Shown in pieces: positions 56,857-64,000 of a DNA stretch of 64,000 nt; the stretch's first letter is position 1, and each line of letters begins with the position of its first letter. The position numbers and the translations under genes are program-made. The stretch is from Epilithonimonas zeae. GTDB lineage: Bacteria > Bacteroidota > Bacteroidia > Flavobacteriales > Weeksellaceae. The stretch spans positions 2,852,001 to 2,916,000 of the forward strand of contig NZ_CP075338.1 of assembly GCF_023278365.1 (NCBI RefSeq), read 5' to 3'. The notes below the pieces were generated by a model, which saw nothing but the letters and a program-made list of their open reading frames with translations, searched no databases and was not told the DNA's origin.

Positions 56857-58848
56857 ATGCAATTCAAACTTCAATCAGAATATCAACCTACCGGAGACCA
56901 GCCTCAAGCGATTGAGAAACTGGTAGAAGGTATCAATATTGGTGAAAAATATCAGACTCTTCTTGGTGTAACAGGTTCCGGGAAAACATTTACTGTTGCC
57001 AATGTGGTTGCCAATGTTCAGCGTCCAACAATTGTGATGGCGCATAACAAAACTTTGGCGGCACAGCTTTTTATGGAATTCAAAGAGTTTTTTCCGGATA
57101 ATGCGGTGGAATATTTTGTTAGTTACTACGATTATTATCAGCCGGAAGCATTCATTGCATCAACCAATACTTATATTGAGAAAGACTTGAGCATCAATGA
57201 AGAAGTGGAAAAACTGAGACTTTCGGCCATTGCAAGTTTACTTTCCGGGCGACGAGATGTTTTGATTGTAGCTTCGGTTTCCTGTATTTATGGTGTTGGA
57301 AATCCGAGTGAATTCCATAAATCCTTGATTACGATTGAGAAAAACGAAAAATTATCCCGGACAAGATTACTTCATCAATTGGTTAGTGCATTGTATTCCA
57401 GAGCCCTTAATGAATTTCAGAGAGGTACATTCCGTGTAAAAGGTGATGTGATTGATATTTATCCGGCTTATGCTGATACTGCGATTAGGATTCAGTTTTT
57501 TGGAGATGATGTGGAAAAAATTCAAAGTTTTGACCCAGTTTCCGGAAATGTGATTTCGAATTTTGATTTGATTAATATCTATCCGGCTAATCTATTCGTA
57601 ACGACGCCAGAAACAATGCAAAGTGCTATCAAACAGATTCAGGATGATATGGTAAAGCAGGTAGATTTCTTCCGGGAAATCGAAAAACCATTGGAAGCCA
57701 AACGATTGGAAGAACGAACAGAATTGGATTTAGAAATGATTCGCGAATTGGGCTATTGTTCAGGAATTGAGAATTATTCCAGATATATGGATGGTCGTTT
57801 GCCGGGCTCCAGACCGTTTTGTCTTTTAGATTATTTTCCGAAAGATTTCCTGATGGTGATTGATGAAAGCCACGTAACGGTTCCTCAGGTTCACGCAATG
57901 TACGGCGGTGACCGAAGCCGAAAAGAAGTTTTGGTAGAACACGGATTCCGTTTGCCTGCTGCGATGGATAATCGACCTTTGAAATTTAATGAGTTTGAGG
58001 ATATGCAGAATCAGGTGATTTATGTTTCAGCAACGCCTGCAGATTATGAATTGGAAAAATCCGGCGGAACTTATATCGAGCAAATTATCCGTCCAACGGG
58101 ACTTTTGGATCCGATTATTGAAGTTCGTCCAACGATGAATCAGATTGATGATTTAATTGAAGAAATTCACAAAAGAGTAGAGCTGGACGAAAGAGTTCTC
58201 GTTACGACATTAACCAAAAAAATGGCGGAAGAACTCACAAAATATTTTACAAAAGTTGGAATCCGAACACGATATATCCATTCTGATGTGGAGACTTTGG
58301 AAAGGATTCAAATTATGCAGGATTTGCGTTTAGGATTATTCGATGTATTGGTTGGTGTTAATCTTTTAAGAGAAGGTTTAGACTTACCGGAAGTGTCATT
58401 AGTTGCGATTCTAGATGCAGATAAAGAAGGGATGCTGCGTTCTCGTCGTTCAATGATTCAAACAGTTGGTAGAGCAGCTAGAAACCTGAATGGTAGAGCG
58501 ATAATGTACGCCGATAAAATGACAAAATCTATGCAGGCTACGATTGATGAAACCAATTATCGCCGTGAAAAACAGATGAAATATAATGCTGACAATGGCA
58601 AAGTTCCTCAGGCTTTGAATAAGAAAATCAGTGAAAATCTGGTTGGCAGAAGCAAAGATTTCCCGGATGAGAAATATACACACAAAGAAATTTTAAGAGA
58701 AGTTGCAGAAACCAAAGCCAGTTATGGAAGTGAGGATATCGAGAAAATCGTGGCTCAAAAGCAGAAAGAAATGGAAGCAGCAGCGAAAAATCTTGACTTC
58801 ATAAAAGCAGCGAAACTGAGAGATGAGATTGCAGCTCTGAAAGCTTAA
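56857..58848 (+). CDS. uvrB: Excinuclease ABC subunit B
   Basis: Damage-verification helicase of nucleotide excision repair; it is loaded by UvrA and calls UvrC. The ATG at 56857 (MQFKLQSEYQPTGDQPQAIE) is the family start; a longer frame runs back into the M56 gene. 663 residues. Walker A GVTGSGKT, the beta-hairpin region YYDYYQPEAFIASTNTYIEKD, helicase motif QTVGRAARN, and the C-terminal UVR domain (MEAAAKNLDFIKAAKLRDEI). The stop overlaps the convergent kinase gene by 3-4 bases. Confidence 0.97.
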   Translation: MQFKLQSEYQPTGDQPQAIEKLVEGINIGEKYQTLLGVTGSGKTFTVANVVANVQRPTIVMAHNKTLAAQLFMEFKEFFPDNAVEYFVSYYDYYQPEAFIASTNTYIEKDLSINEEVEKLRLSAIASLLSGRRDVLIVASVSCIYGVGNPSEFHKSLITIEKNEKLSRTRLLHQLVSALYSRALNEFQRGTFRVKGDVIDIYPAYADTAIRIQFFGDDVEKIQSFDPVSGNVISNFDLINIYPANLFVTTPETMQSAIKQIQDDMVKQVDFFREIEKPLEAKRLEERTELDLEMIRELGYCSGIENYSRYMDGRLPGSRPFCLLDYFPKDFLMVIDESHVTVPQVHAMYGGDRSRKEVLVEHGFRLPAAMDNRPLKFNEFEDMQNQVIYVSATPADYELEKSGGTYIEQIIRPTGLLDPIIEVRPTMNQIDDLIEEIHKRVELDERVLVTTLTKKMAEELTKYFTKVGIRTRYIHSDVETLERIQIMQDLRLGLFDVLVGVNLLREGLDLPEVSLVAILDADKEGMLRSRRSMIQTVGRAARNLNGRAIMYADKMTKSMQATIDETNYRREKQMKYNADNGKVPQALNKKISENLVGRSKDFPDEKYTHKEILREVAETKASYGSEDIEKIVAQKQKEMEAAAKNLDFIKAAKLRDEIAALKA

Positions 58849-59609
58849 AGCTTAGGAAGAAAATATTTGTAAAACTTCAGTATTTTTTTTACCTTACGTT
58901 TAAATGCTTTTTTATTAGTAAAATCGACGATCTTTTTTAGGCAAAACTCAGGAGAATTCCCCGATAATCTGGCGTATTCTGCACTAATTATTTTGATGGT
59001 TTCAAGATCGTTGGTCAATCTTTCAAAGTTGATTAATCTTTTGTCAATATCGATACTTTCATAAAAATTCATTCTATTCAGATCGACTAAAAAAAACTGA
59101 AAATTTTCACCTGTTTTTTTGATCAAAAAATTTCCGGAAGCGTTATCAATAAAAATAATGCCATTTTCGTGCAACTGAAAAATGAGATTGGTATAGGCTT
59201 TAATAATTTTATTTCTGTCTATAAAATCATCATTATGAAGAACATCACTTAAAGTAAACACGTCCTCAAGTTGTTCACTCACATAATAGCTGGATGTTAC
59301 ACCAATCCAATCGTGATTTTCTATAAAGGCCACTGGTTTTGGTGTGAAAAAACCTTTATCCAAAAGCATCTGTGCATACTCATAAGAACGTCTTGATTTT
59401 GATTTTCGATAGTACTTATAAACGTGACGATTGATGATGTTGTGCTGTTTGAAAGATTTGAAATTGAACTTTAGATCATTAACAATGAAAAATTTAACAA
59501 CATTCCTATTTCCGTGACCAACGACTGTGCCTTCATTTTTAAAATTCTTTAAAATGTTCAGAATGTCGTTTTTGTATTGAGAATATGCCTCGGAAAGTAC
59601 AAAGTTCAT
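58845..59609 (-). CDS. LPS kinase-like protein (InaA/Kdo kinase type)
   Basis: 254 residues, cytoplasmic. A protein-kinase-like fold of the lipopolysaccharide kinase family: Lys-rich N-lobe (KFNFKSFKQHNIINRHVYKYY), then HENGIIFIDNASGNFLI as the catalytic loop (Asp and Asn) and FLVDLNRM as the DFG-like metal site. Such enzymes phosphorylate Kdo or heptose of the LPS inner core. It is 18 bp after a heptosyltransferase-like gene on the same strand, which supports an LPS-core role. Its 3' end overlaps uvrB. Confidence 0.8.
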   Translation of the reverse strand: MNFVLSEAYSQYKNDILNILKNFKNEGTVVGHGNRNVVKFFIVNDLKFNFKSFKQHNIINRHVYKYYRKSKSRRSYEYAQMLLDKGFFTPKPVAFIENHDWIGVTSSYYVSEQLEDVFTLSDVLHNDDFIDRNKIIKAYTNLIFQLHENGIIFIDNASGNFLIKKTGENFQFFLVDLNRMNFYESIDIDKRLINFERLTNDLETIKIISAEYARLSGNSPEFCLKKIVDFTNKKAFKRKVKKILKFYKYFLPKL

Positions 59610-59627
59610 AGCAGTTTGGTTATAATA

Positions 59628-60659
59628 TTATAAAGACGTTTTGATGAGGTCTATTACTTTATCCAAATCCAAATTATTTGTATTGATAGAGAAACTTTTG
59701 TCATTATAAGGTTTGTACATCGTCTCATCTGTCACTTTGAAAAGCCCGATTGTAGGTACATTTACCGAGCTTGCAAGATGCATCACGCCATTATCAGCGG
59801 CAATAAAAAGTGCGCAGTTGGCCAAAAAACCACCCATTTCCCGGATATCTGTACTGTAGAAATTCGGAATTTTGAAATTCAATTTCGAAATGTTTTCTAC
59901 GGGCAAAAGTTCGATGATATTGTAATCTGGAAATGTAGATTTTAATTTGTCGTAGAAAGCTTCCCACCAATCTTCAGAATAAATTTTCGCGCCCGTTGCG
60001 TTGGTAAATAAGCAAATAGTTTTTTTGTTGTTCTGTACTATTTTCTGCAGATTTTCTTTTCCGGTTTCCAGTTCTTCTTTATCTAAAATAATTTTGAGCG
60101 AAGGAAGTCGAGAAGTGTTTTCTGGATAGCCTAATTCCGTTAAGAATTTTCTGAGATTATAAATTGTCTTCTTGGCGTCGTGATTATAATCGGGATATTT
60201 TGTATTAAGTTCTTCATCGTGATCGCCGAAAAATTTGAAGGTAGAATTGGTGGCAAGAATGGATAATCTGCCGGAAGATGAACCAGGATTAGAGTTAATT
60301 GCCAAGTCATATTTTCGAAACTTTAGCTGAAACCAACCTTTGATATATTTCCCCAAGTTGCTGAAAGGCTTTTTAGGAAGCTGAATATATCTGTCAATAT
60401 TTTCGTAATTTTTATAGATAATCGGTGTTACGCCACCTTTAACAAACAAATCTATTTTACTGTCAGGAAAGGTTTTGATAACTTCTTGAACCAGTGGTGT
60501 CAATAATAGTAAGTTTCCTAATCTGTGATTGGGTCTTGAGATCAGAATTCTCTTGATTTTTATATTTTGATTGTTTTTAATATCTGCATTAGATTTACCA
60601 ATATTTTTGGTAAGACCTCGCATTAGAGATCTCCGAAGTGCATTTATTTTTTTCTTCAT
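59628..60659 (-). CDS. Glycosyltransferase family 9 (heptosyltransferase-like)
   Basis: 343 residues, peripheral to the inner membrane. RILISRPNHRLGNLLLLTPLVQEV near the N-terminus is the GT9 start, and the C-terminal half has TNATGAKIYSEDWWEAFYD, ADNGVMHLASSVNVPTIGLF, which is the ADP-heptose binding region. It adds a heptose (or related sugar) to LPS core. The first 30 residues are very basic (KKKINALRRSLMRGLTK). Next to the Kdo-kinase-like gene. Confidence 0.85.
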   Translation of the reverse strand: MKKKINALRRSLMRGLTKNIGKSNADIKNNQNIKIKRILISRPNHRLGNLLLLTPLVQEVIKTFPDSKIDLFVKGGVTPIIYKNYENIDRYIQLPKKPFSNLGKYIKGWFQLKFRKYDLAINSNPGSSSGRLSILATNSTFKFFGDHDEELNTKYPDYNHDAKKTIYNLRKFLTELGYPENTSRLPSLKIILDKEELETGKENLQKIVQNNKKTICLFTNATGAKIYSEDWWEAFYDKLKSTFPDYNIIELLPVENISKLNFKIPNFYSTDIREMGGFLANCALFIAADNGVMHLASSVNVPTIGLFKVTDETMYKPYNDKSFSINTNNLDLDKVIDLIKTSL

Positions 60660-60683
60660 AATAATGCAAATTTACCGAAAAAA

Positions 60684-60905
60684 TTAATGTCTGAGAGGTT
60701 TTAGCAAATCCATTGATCCATTGAGTTTGATCTCGTAGATTGTGGAGAGTTGCATTCCTAACTTTCCTTTTGGGAAGCCTCCGTTTCTGATAAACCATTC
60801 GAGGTAGGAAATTGGTAAATCGGCTAGAATTGTTTCTTTATATTTTCCGAAAGGCATTCTGACTTCACAGATTTCTTTCAGGATATTCGGATTGATGCCG
60901 TCCAT
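60684..60905 (-). CDS. DUF3820 protein
   Basis: 73 residues. MPFGKYKETILADLPISYLEW and GFPKGKLGMQL are the conserved core of DUF3820, a family of small proteins of unknown function found in many bacteria. One base after the stop of the AI-2E-like gene; 24 bp before the GT9 gene, so it is part of that minus-strand unit. Confidence 0.85.
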   Translation of the reverse strand: MDGINPNILKEICEVRMPFGKYKETILADLPISYLEWFIRNGGFPKGKLGMQLSTIYEIKLNGSMDLLKPLRH

Positions 60906-60906
60906 T

Positions 60907-61995
60907 TTATATGATTAAGTCGGTTTTATTTTCCAGTTCAATATCCTGATTCGGAAGTTCCAATTGTGGAGTATCATCCTCAGAAAACTCGTCTCTGTAA
61001 ACCTGAATTAACATTACTGTAATTGACATTAGAATCGGACCGAAAATCAATCCCATAAAGCCAAAGATATTCATCCCGAGAATAATCCCGAAAACAGTTA
61101 CTAGCGGATGGATGTCTTCTAATCTTTTCAGTAATGTGAATCTCAGAAGATTATCTGTTAAACCAACAATTACCAATCCGTAAATTAAAATCCCAACGCC
61201 CGGGCCAGTTTGCCCTTCAGCAATCATAAAAATCCCAACCGGAACATAAACAATTGCTGCACCTACAACTGGTAACATAGATGCAACCGCTGTTAAAGCA
61301 AATAAAAGCATTGGACTTGGGCATCCGAAAATCCAATAACCAATCAAGGCAACAACGCCTTGTCCTAATGCAACAACCGGAATTCCGATCGCATTTGCCA
61401 TTACGAGTTTTATGAATTTGTCCCCTAAAAGCTGGATATTCTTTCTCTTAAAAGGCATTGCTCTGGCTACGATTCTTTCAAACAATCTGGCTTTTACAAA
61501 CATAAAATACAGAATGAAATACATCGATGTAATAACAGTGAAAGTATTCACGGTAGTATTCAAAACTTTCGTAGAAAGTGTTCCTGCAAAATTGGTCACT
61601 TTTGTGATATTCTCTTTACTCAAAATATCAAATCCTACTTTCTGATAAACAAACTGATGAATCTTCTCCAGGAAAATATTGAATTTTTCCATATAAACCT
61701 GCGCATTTCCTGCTTTTGCAACCAGCATATCTACGATAAAGTAAACGGGAAGAATCAGGATAATCAATGATGCTAACATCAGAACTGTAGCCGATAACCA
61801 CGGTTTCCAGTTTTTTTCTTCAATCAGATAATAATTGTATTTTCTACAAACAATATAAAGTGTAATTGCTCCCAGAACAGCAGGAATGAACAATGCCAGA
61901 TTCCAGCAAATTAACCCAACTAAAACACATATAACAAGAATTAATGCAATCTGTTTGATAACAACAGAATCTATTGGTTTACCGGAATCTGACAT
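60907..61995 (-). CDS. AI-2E family transporter
   Basis: 362 residues with about eight membrane segments. GMNIFGFMGLIFGPILMSITVM near the C-terminus is the typical AI-2E/PerM motif, and the paired spans near the start (LILVICVLVGLICWNLALFIPAVLGAITLYIVC) fit. Members export diverse small molecules or ions, not only autoinducer-2, so substrate is open. The C-terminal tail is acidic and cytoplasmic (EFSEDDTPQLELPN). 13 bp after the preceding membrane gene. Confidence 0.88.
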   Translation of the reverse strand: MSDSGKPIDSVVIKQIALILVICVLVGLICWNLALFIPAVLGAITLYIVCRKYNYYLIEEKNWKPWLSATVLMLASLIILILPVYFIVDMLVAKAGNAQVYMEKFNIFLEKIHQFVYQKVGFDILSKENITKVTNFAGTLSTKVLNTTVNTFTVITSMYFILYFMFVKARLFERIVARAMPFKRKNIQLLGDKFIKLVMANAIGIPVVALGQGVVALIGYWIFGCPSPMLLFALTAVASMLPVVGAAIVYVPVGIFMIAEGQTGPGVGILIYGLVIVGLTDNLLRFTLLKRLEDIHPLVTVFGIILGMNIFGFMGLIFGPILMSITVMLIQVYRDEFSEDDTPQLELPNQDIELENKTDLII

Positions 61996-62008
61996 AGTTT
62001 ATTTGAAT

Positions 62009-62746
62009 TTATTTGTATTGTTCTATTTGTCTTGGCGTTCCGCAATACGCACAGTAAGTAGAATACATTGCGATGTATGCAAATGGAATTGTAAGATAAA
62101 TTCCAACACAACATAGCACAGCTCCGGCAATACTGATAAGACCAGCCAATAATGCGGTAAGTAAAATCGTGCCATAATTATTTTGAACAATATCAAAAGA
62201 CTTCTTCAAAGCATCAAAAGCACTTGCCTTTTCAAAAATAAGAATTGGATAACCAAGGAAAAAGAAAGGCATTACAAAAACCGCAGGCAAAACACACATA
62301 AAAAGTAGAATTGTAAGAGCAATCTGAGTAATTAAAGCATAAATGAAAATATTAATGAAGTTCTGTCTGTAAGCAAAGAATATATCAGAAACTACAATGG
62401 GCTGTTTAAAATTGGATTTATTAGCCACATAGATCAAACTTACCAATACAGGTGTCAGAAGAAGTGTTATCAAAAAACTTGCACCAGTATAAGCTGCAAA
62501 ACCTGGCGCTGCAATCATATCTGCATAACCAAAATTACCATTACTTTCTCTTGCTTGTTCTATAAAAAGTTGAGTGTCAAATCCTGTCAGCATTTGAACA
62601 AGAAGACTTAGTAAAAAATAAATAACAACTGCCAAAAAGCAATATAGAAACGTATTTTTAAAAATTTCTAAAGCGTGAGAGATGATGCTTCCTGCCTCTC
62701 TTTCCGGCACAGGCACAGAAGAATTGAATTCATTAAAATTGTCCAT
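62009..62746 (-). CDS. Inner-membrane protein, paralogue 1
   Basis: 245 residues with about six membrane segments (GSIISHALEIFKNTFLYCFL, TLLLTPVLVSLIYVA, FINIFIYALITQIALTILLFMCVLPAVF, and so on). A pattern seen in DUF975/YciC-type proteins: long hydrophobic pairs with the segment FDALKKSFDIVQNNYGTILL. It shares this segment with the next gene upstream. Function unknown; related Flavobacteriia proteins are mislabelled beta-carotene monooxygenase. Confidence 0.75.
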   Translation of the reverse strand: MDNFNEFNSSVPVPEREAGSIISHALEIFKNTFLYCFLAVVIYFLLSLLVQMLTGFDTQLFIEQARESNGNFGYADMIAAPGFAAYTGASFLITLLLTPVLVSLIYVANKSNFKQPIVVSDIFFAYRQNFINIFIYALITQIALTILLFMCVLPAVFVMPFFFLGYPILIFEKASAFDALKKSFDIVQNNYGTILLTALLAGLISIAGAVLCCVGIYLTIPFAYIAMYSTYCAYCGTPRQIEQYK

Positions 62747-62816
62747 TAAGTTTGTTTTTATAGTTGATTATCAAATCTACACAAAAAATCTCTTAATAGA
62801 ATTAACAAAACAACAA

Positions 62817-63524
62817 TTATTCCTCAAAGTCTGCAATCAGATGCTTATAAAGAACATAATTTACGGCATTCCAAAAAGGAAAAGTCACAAAAAGTCCAAA
62901 AAAGAAAACAATAATTCCCGAAAAAGAAATAACAATAGAAGCCAAAACAACAACAATCATCAACAGAGCGTTCTTGTTGAAAACCTGAAAACTCAGTTTA
63001 AAAGCATCAAAGAAATTATAATTCTTGAAGAAAATCAAAGCCGGAACCAACAAAAACATCGGCATCCAGATGAGAGAAATGATGAATAAATAATTATTAA
63101 TGAAGTTCCAAATCAATGCAAAAGCCACAAAAATTAAAAAATGATAACCTCTGAATCCTGCAAACAAATCCGATAATTCTAGCGGTGCGCCAATATCCAA
63201 CTTTCTGTAAATTTTCAAAAAGCCAATATTCAGGGGATAAATCACAGATTTGATTATCAAAACAGCAATAGAAAAATTCAGCGCATTTTCCGTTTGCATC
63301 AGTTCTGCGTATTTTGTCAAGAATGCTGAACTGTCAGAATAGAAGAGATTCTGGAACTTCTGGATTTCCTCAAAAAGCCCGTAATATCGGAATGCATACA
63401 TTGCCGCAAACATATAAATGCTGAAATAAATCACAGTAAACATCAGCTGGAACGGCAAAGTTCTCATCCAATATTGATAGGCTTCTGTCAGTATTTTTCC
63501 AATTTCCGGTTTTTGCGTCGTCAT
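62817..63524 (-). CDS. Inner-membrane protein, paralogue 2
   Basis: 235 residues, about six membrane segments. FFDAFKLSFQVFNKNALLMIVVVLASIVISFSG corresponds to the FDALKKSFDIVQNN segment of paralogue 1, and both have a late FPF- or PFAY-type span, so an old duplication is likely. No family function. The two genes lie 70 bp apart, upstream of the AI-2E transporter on the same strand. Confidence 0.75.
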   Translation of the reverse strand: MTTQKPEIGKILTEAYQYWMRTLPFQLMFTVIYFSIYMFAAMYAFRYYGLFEEIQKFQNLFYSDSSAFLTKYAELMQTENALNFSIAVLIIKSVIYPLNIGFLKIYRKLDIGAPLELSDLFAGFRGYHFLIFVAFALIWNFINNYLFIISLIWMPMFLLVPALIFFKNYNFFDAFKLSFQVFNKNALLMIVVVLASIVISFSGIIVFFFGLFVTFPFWNAVNYVLYKHLIADFEE

Positions 63525-63569
63525 TTCTCAACTTTTTTTGCAAAAGTAGCCATTATTGTTTTGGAAATA

Positions 63570-63684
63570 TATCGCAAAGGCACAAAATTATTTATCTAAA
63601 TCTTTTTAAGGCACAAAACTTCCAATATTGGAAAGTTTGCGACTTATCAATTATATTAGATTATTAAATTGCGCCTTTGCGATA
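63570..63684. repeat. Dispersed intergenic hairpin, GCAAAGGC family
   Basis: TATCGCAAAGGCAC (63570-63583) faces GCGCCTTTGCGATA (63671-63684), 13 of 14 complementary, with an inner palindrome TTCCAATATTGGAA (63620-63633). It fills the divergent gap before pabB. Confidence 0.7.
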
Positions 63685-63700
63685 CAAATTCCTATTTTTG
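63669..63700 (+). promoter_or_regulatory. Promoter of pabB
   Basis: TTG (63669-63671), 21 bp, TATTTTTG (63693-63700), five bases, ATG at 63706; near leaderless. It overlaps the right arm of the hairpin repeat. Confidence 0.6.
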
Positions 63701-63705
63701 TTTTT

Positions 63706-64000
63706 ATGTTTGAGAATCCGCAGTTTCAAAAGATGGACGAGTTGTCAGGGAAAAAAGAACCATTCTTTTTTCTGATTAATTTTTTGATGGATGAAGTCAG
63801 AATATTCACAAAAAACGAAATTAAAAATAAAGCTTTGTTGATTGATTTTCATAATATTACGAACATCAATTATCAACACGCAACAATTCCCAACTTTCAA
63901 TGGAAATCATTTCCGGAAACTTTAGATGAATATCAGCAAGGATTCGAAATTGTTCAGGAAAATCTCAGAAAAGGAAATTCTTATTTGACGAATTATACAA
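63706..64000 (+). CDS. pabB: Aminodeoxychorismate synthase component I (partial)
   Basis: The window ends after 98 residues, so only the N-terminus is seen: KMDELSGKKEPFFFLINFLMD, then DFHNITN, and ENLRKGNSYLTNYT. The final phrase is the start of the chorismate-binding catalytic domain of the PabB/anthranilate-synthase family (usual form: ...I.xGxxxQxNxT). The short N-terminal domain fits aminodeoxychorismate synthase component I rather than TrpE. It makes the p-aminobenzoate precursor of folate. Assigned from the N-terminus only. Confidence 0.8.
   Translation, partial: MFENPQFQKMDELSGKKEPFFFLINFLMDEVRIFTKNEIKNKALLIDFHNITNINYQHATIPNFQWKSFPETLDEYQQGFEIVQENLRKGNSYLTNYT

Noticed and set aside
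1-64000. tRNA, rRNA, transposase, integrase or phage genes
   Set aside because: Intergenic regions were read for tRNA arms, and protein frames for DDE or integrase patterns; none found.

Overview
The window looks like a chromosomal segment of a low-GC member of the Bacteroidota, most like Chryseobacterium and its relatives (Weeksellaceae, Flavobacteriales). The signs are TAnnTTTG-type promoters, few Shine-Dalgarno sequences, a MurF-Alr fusion, a Por (type IX) secretion sorting domain, CarboxypepD_reg-TonB receptors and a BlaI/M56 pair. No rRNA, tRNA, CRISPR array, transposase or phage gene was seen.

Layout. 0-3.6 kb (minus strand): fabG, an exported protein, rsmI and a Glu-rich protein. 3.8-13.1 kb (plus): tdk, a RelE/ParE-type toxin-antitoxin pair whose toxin gene overlaps murF-alr, a patatin/outer-membrane protein, ybeY, mnmG flanked by two identical ParB (parS) sites, and a methyltransferase. 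13.3-18 kb: pgk (minus), a 0.68-kb AT-rich gene-free stretch that is a weak oriC candidate, rpiB and rnr. 18.1-21.8 kb: an accessory locus with a predicted ADP-ribosyltransferase toxin, three tandem paralogous putative immunity genes and, between them, two relics of the toxin 3' end. 21.9-28.2 kb: LysE exporter, ldcA, yraN, sodC, and a TonB receptor plus periplasmic protein that share the same unusual promoter layout. 28.4-30.5 kb: a three-gene cassette of unknown function and a 21-bp tandem repeat. 30.6-44.4 kb: S9 peptidase, glyS, a pseudouridine synthase, a T9SS-sorted Asp-box protein, a TPR/HTH membrane regulator, pyrD and an outer-membrane barrel. 44.5-49.4 kb: a lipoprotein with a repeated HRC motif and a Cys/HMA metal cluster including an HMA-TonB receptor fusion. 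49.8-64 kb: acyl-CoA dehydrogenase, msrB, SDR, tsaB, sugar dehydrogenase, blaI/M56, uvrB, then a minus-strand run (membrane proteins, AI-2E transporter, GT9, Kdo-kinase-like) and the start of pabB.

How it fits together. Most genes are housekeeping: lipid, wall, tRNA/rRNA modification, pyrimidine, glycolysis, repair and LPS core. Accessory content sits in two islands, the toxin/immunity locus and the 28-30 kb cassette. Intergenic gaps carry at least three families of dispersed inverted repeats. The strongest candidates for something undescribed are the toxin/immunity array with its relics, the 28.4-30.2 kb cassette, and a LytTR-like direct-repeat promoter shared by two neighbouring genes. All functional calls come from reading motifs by eye; no database search was run.
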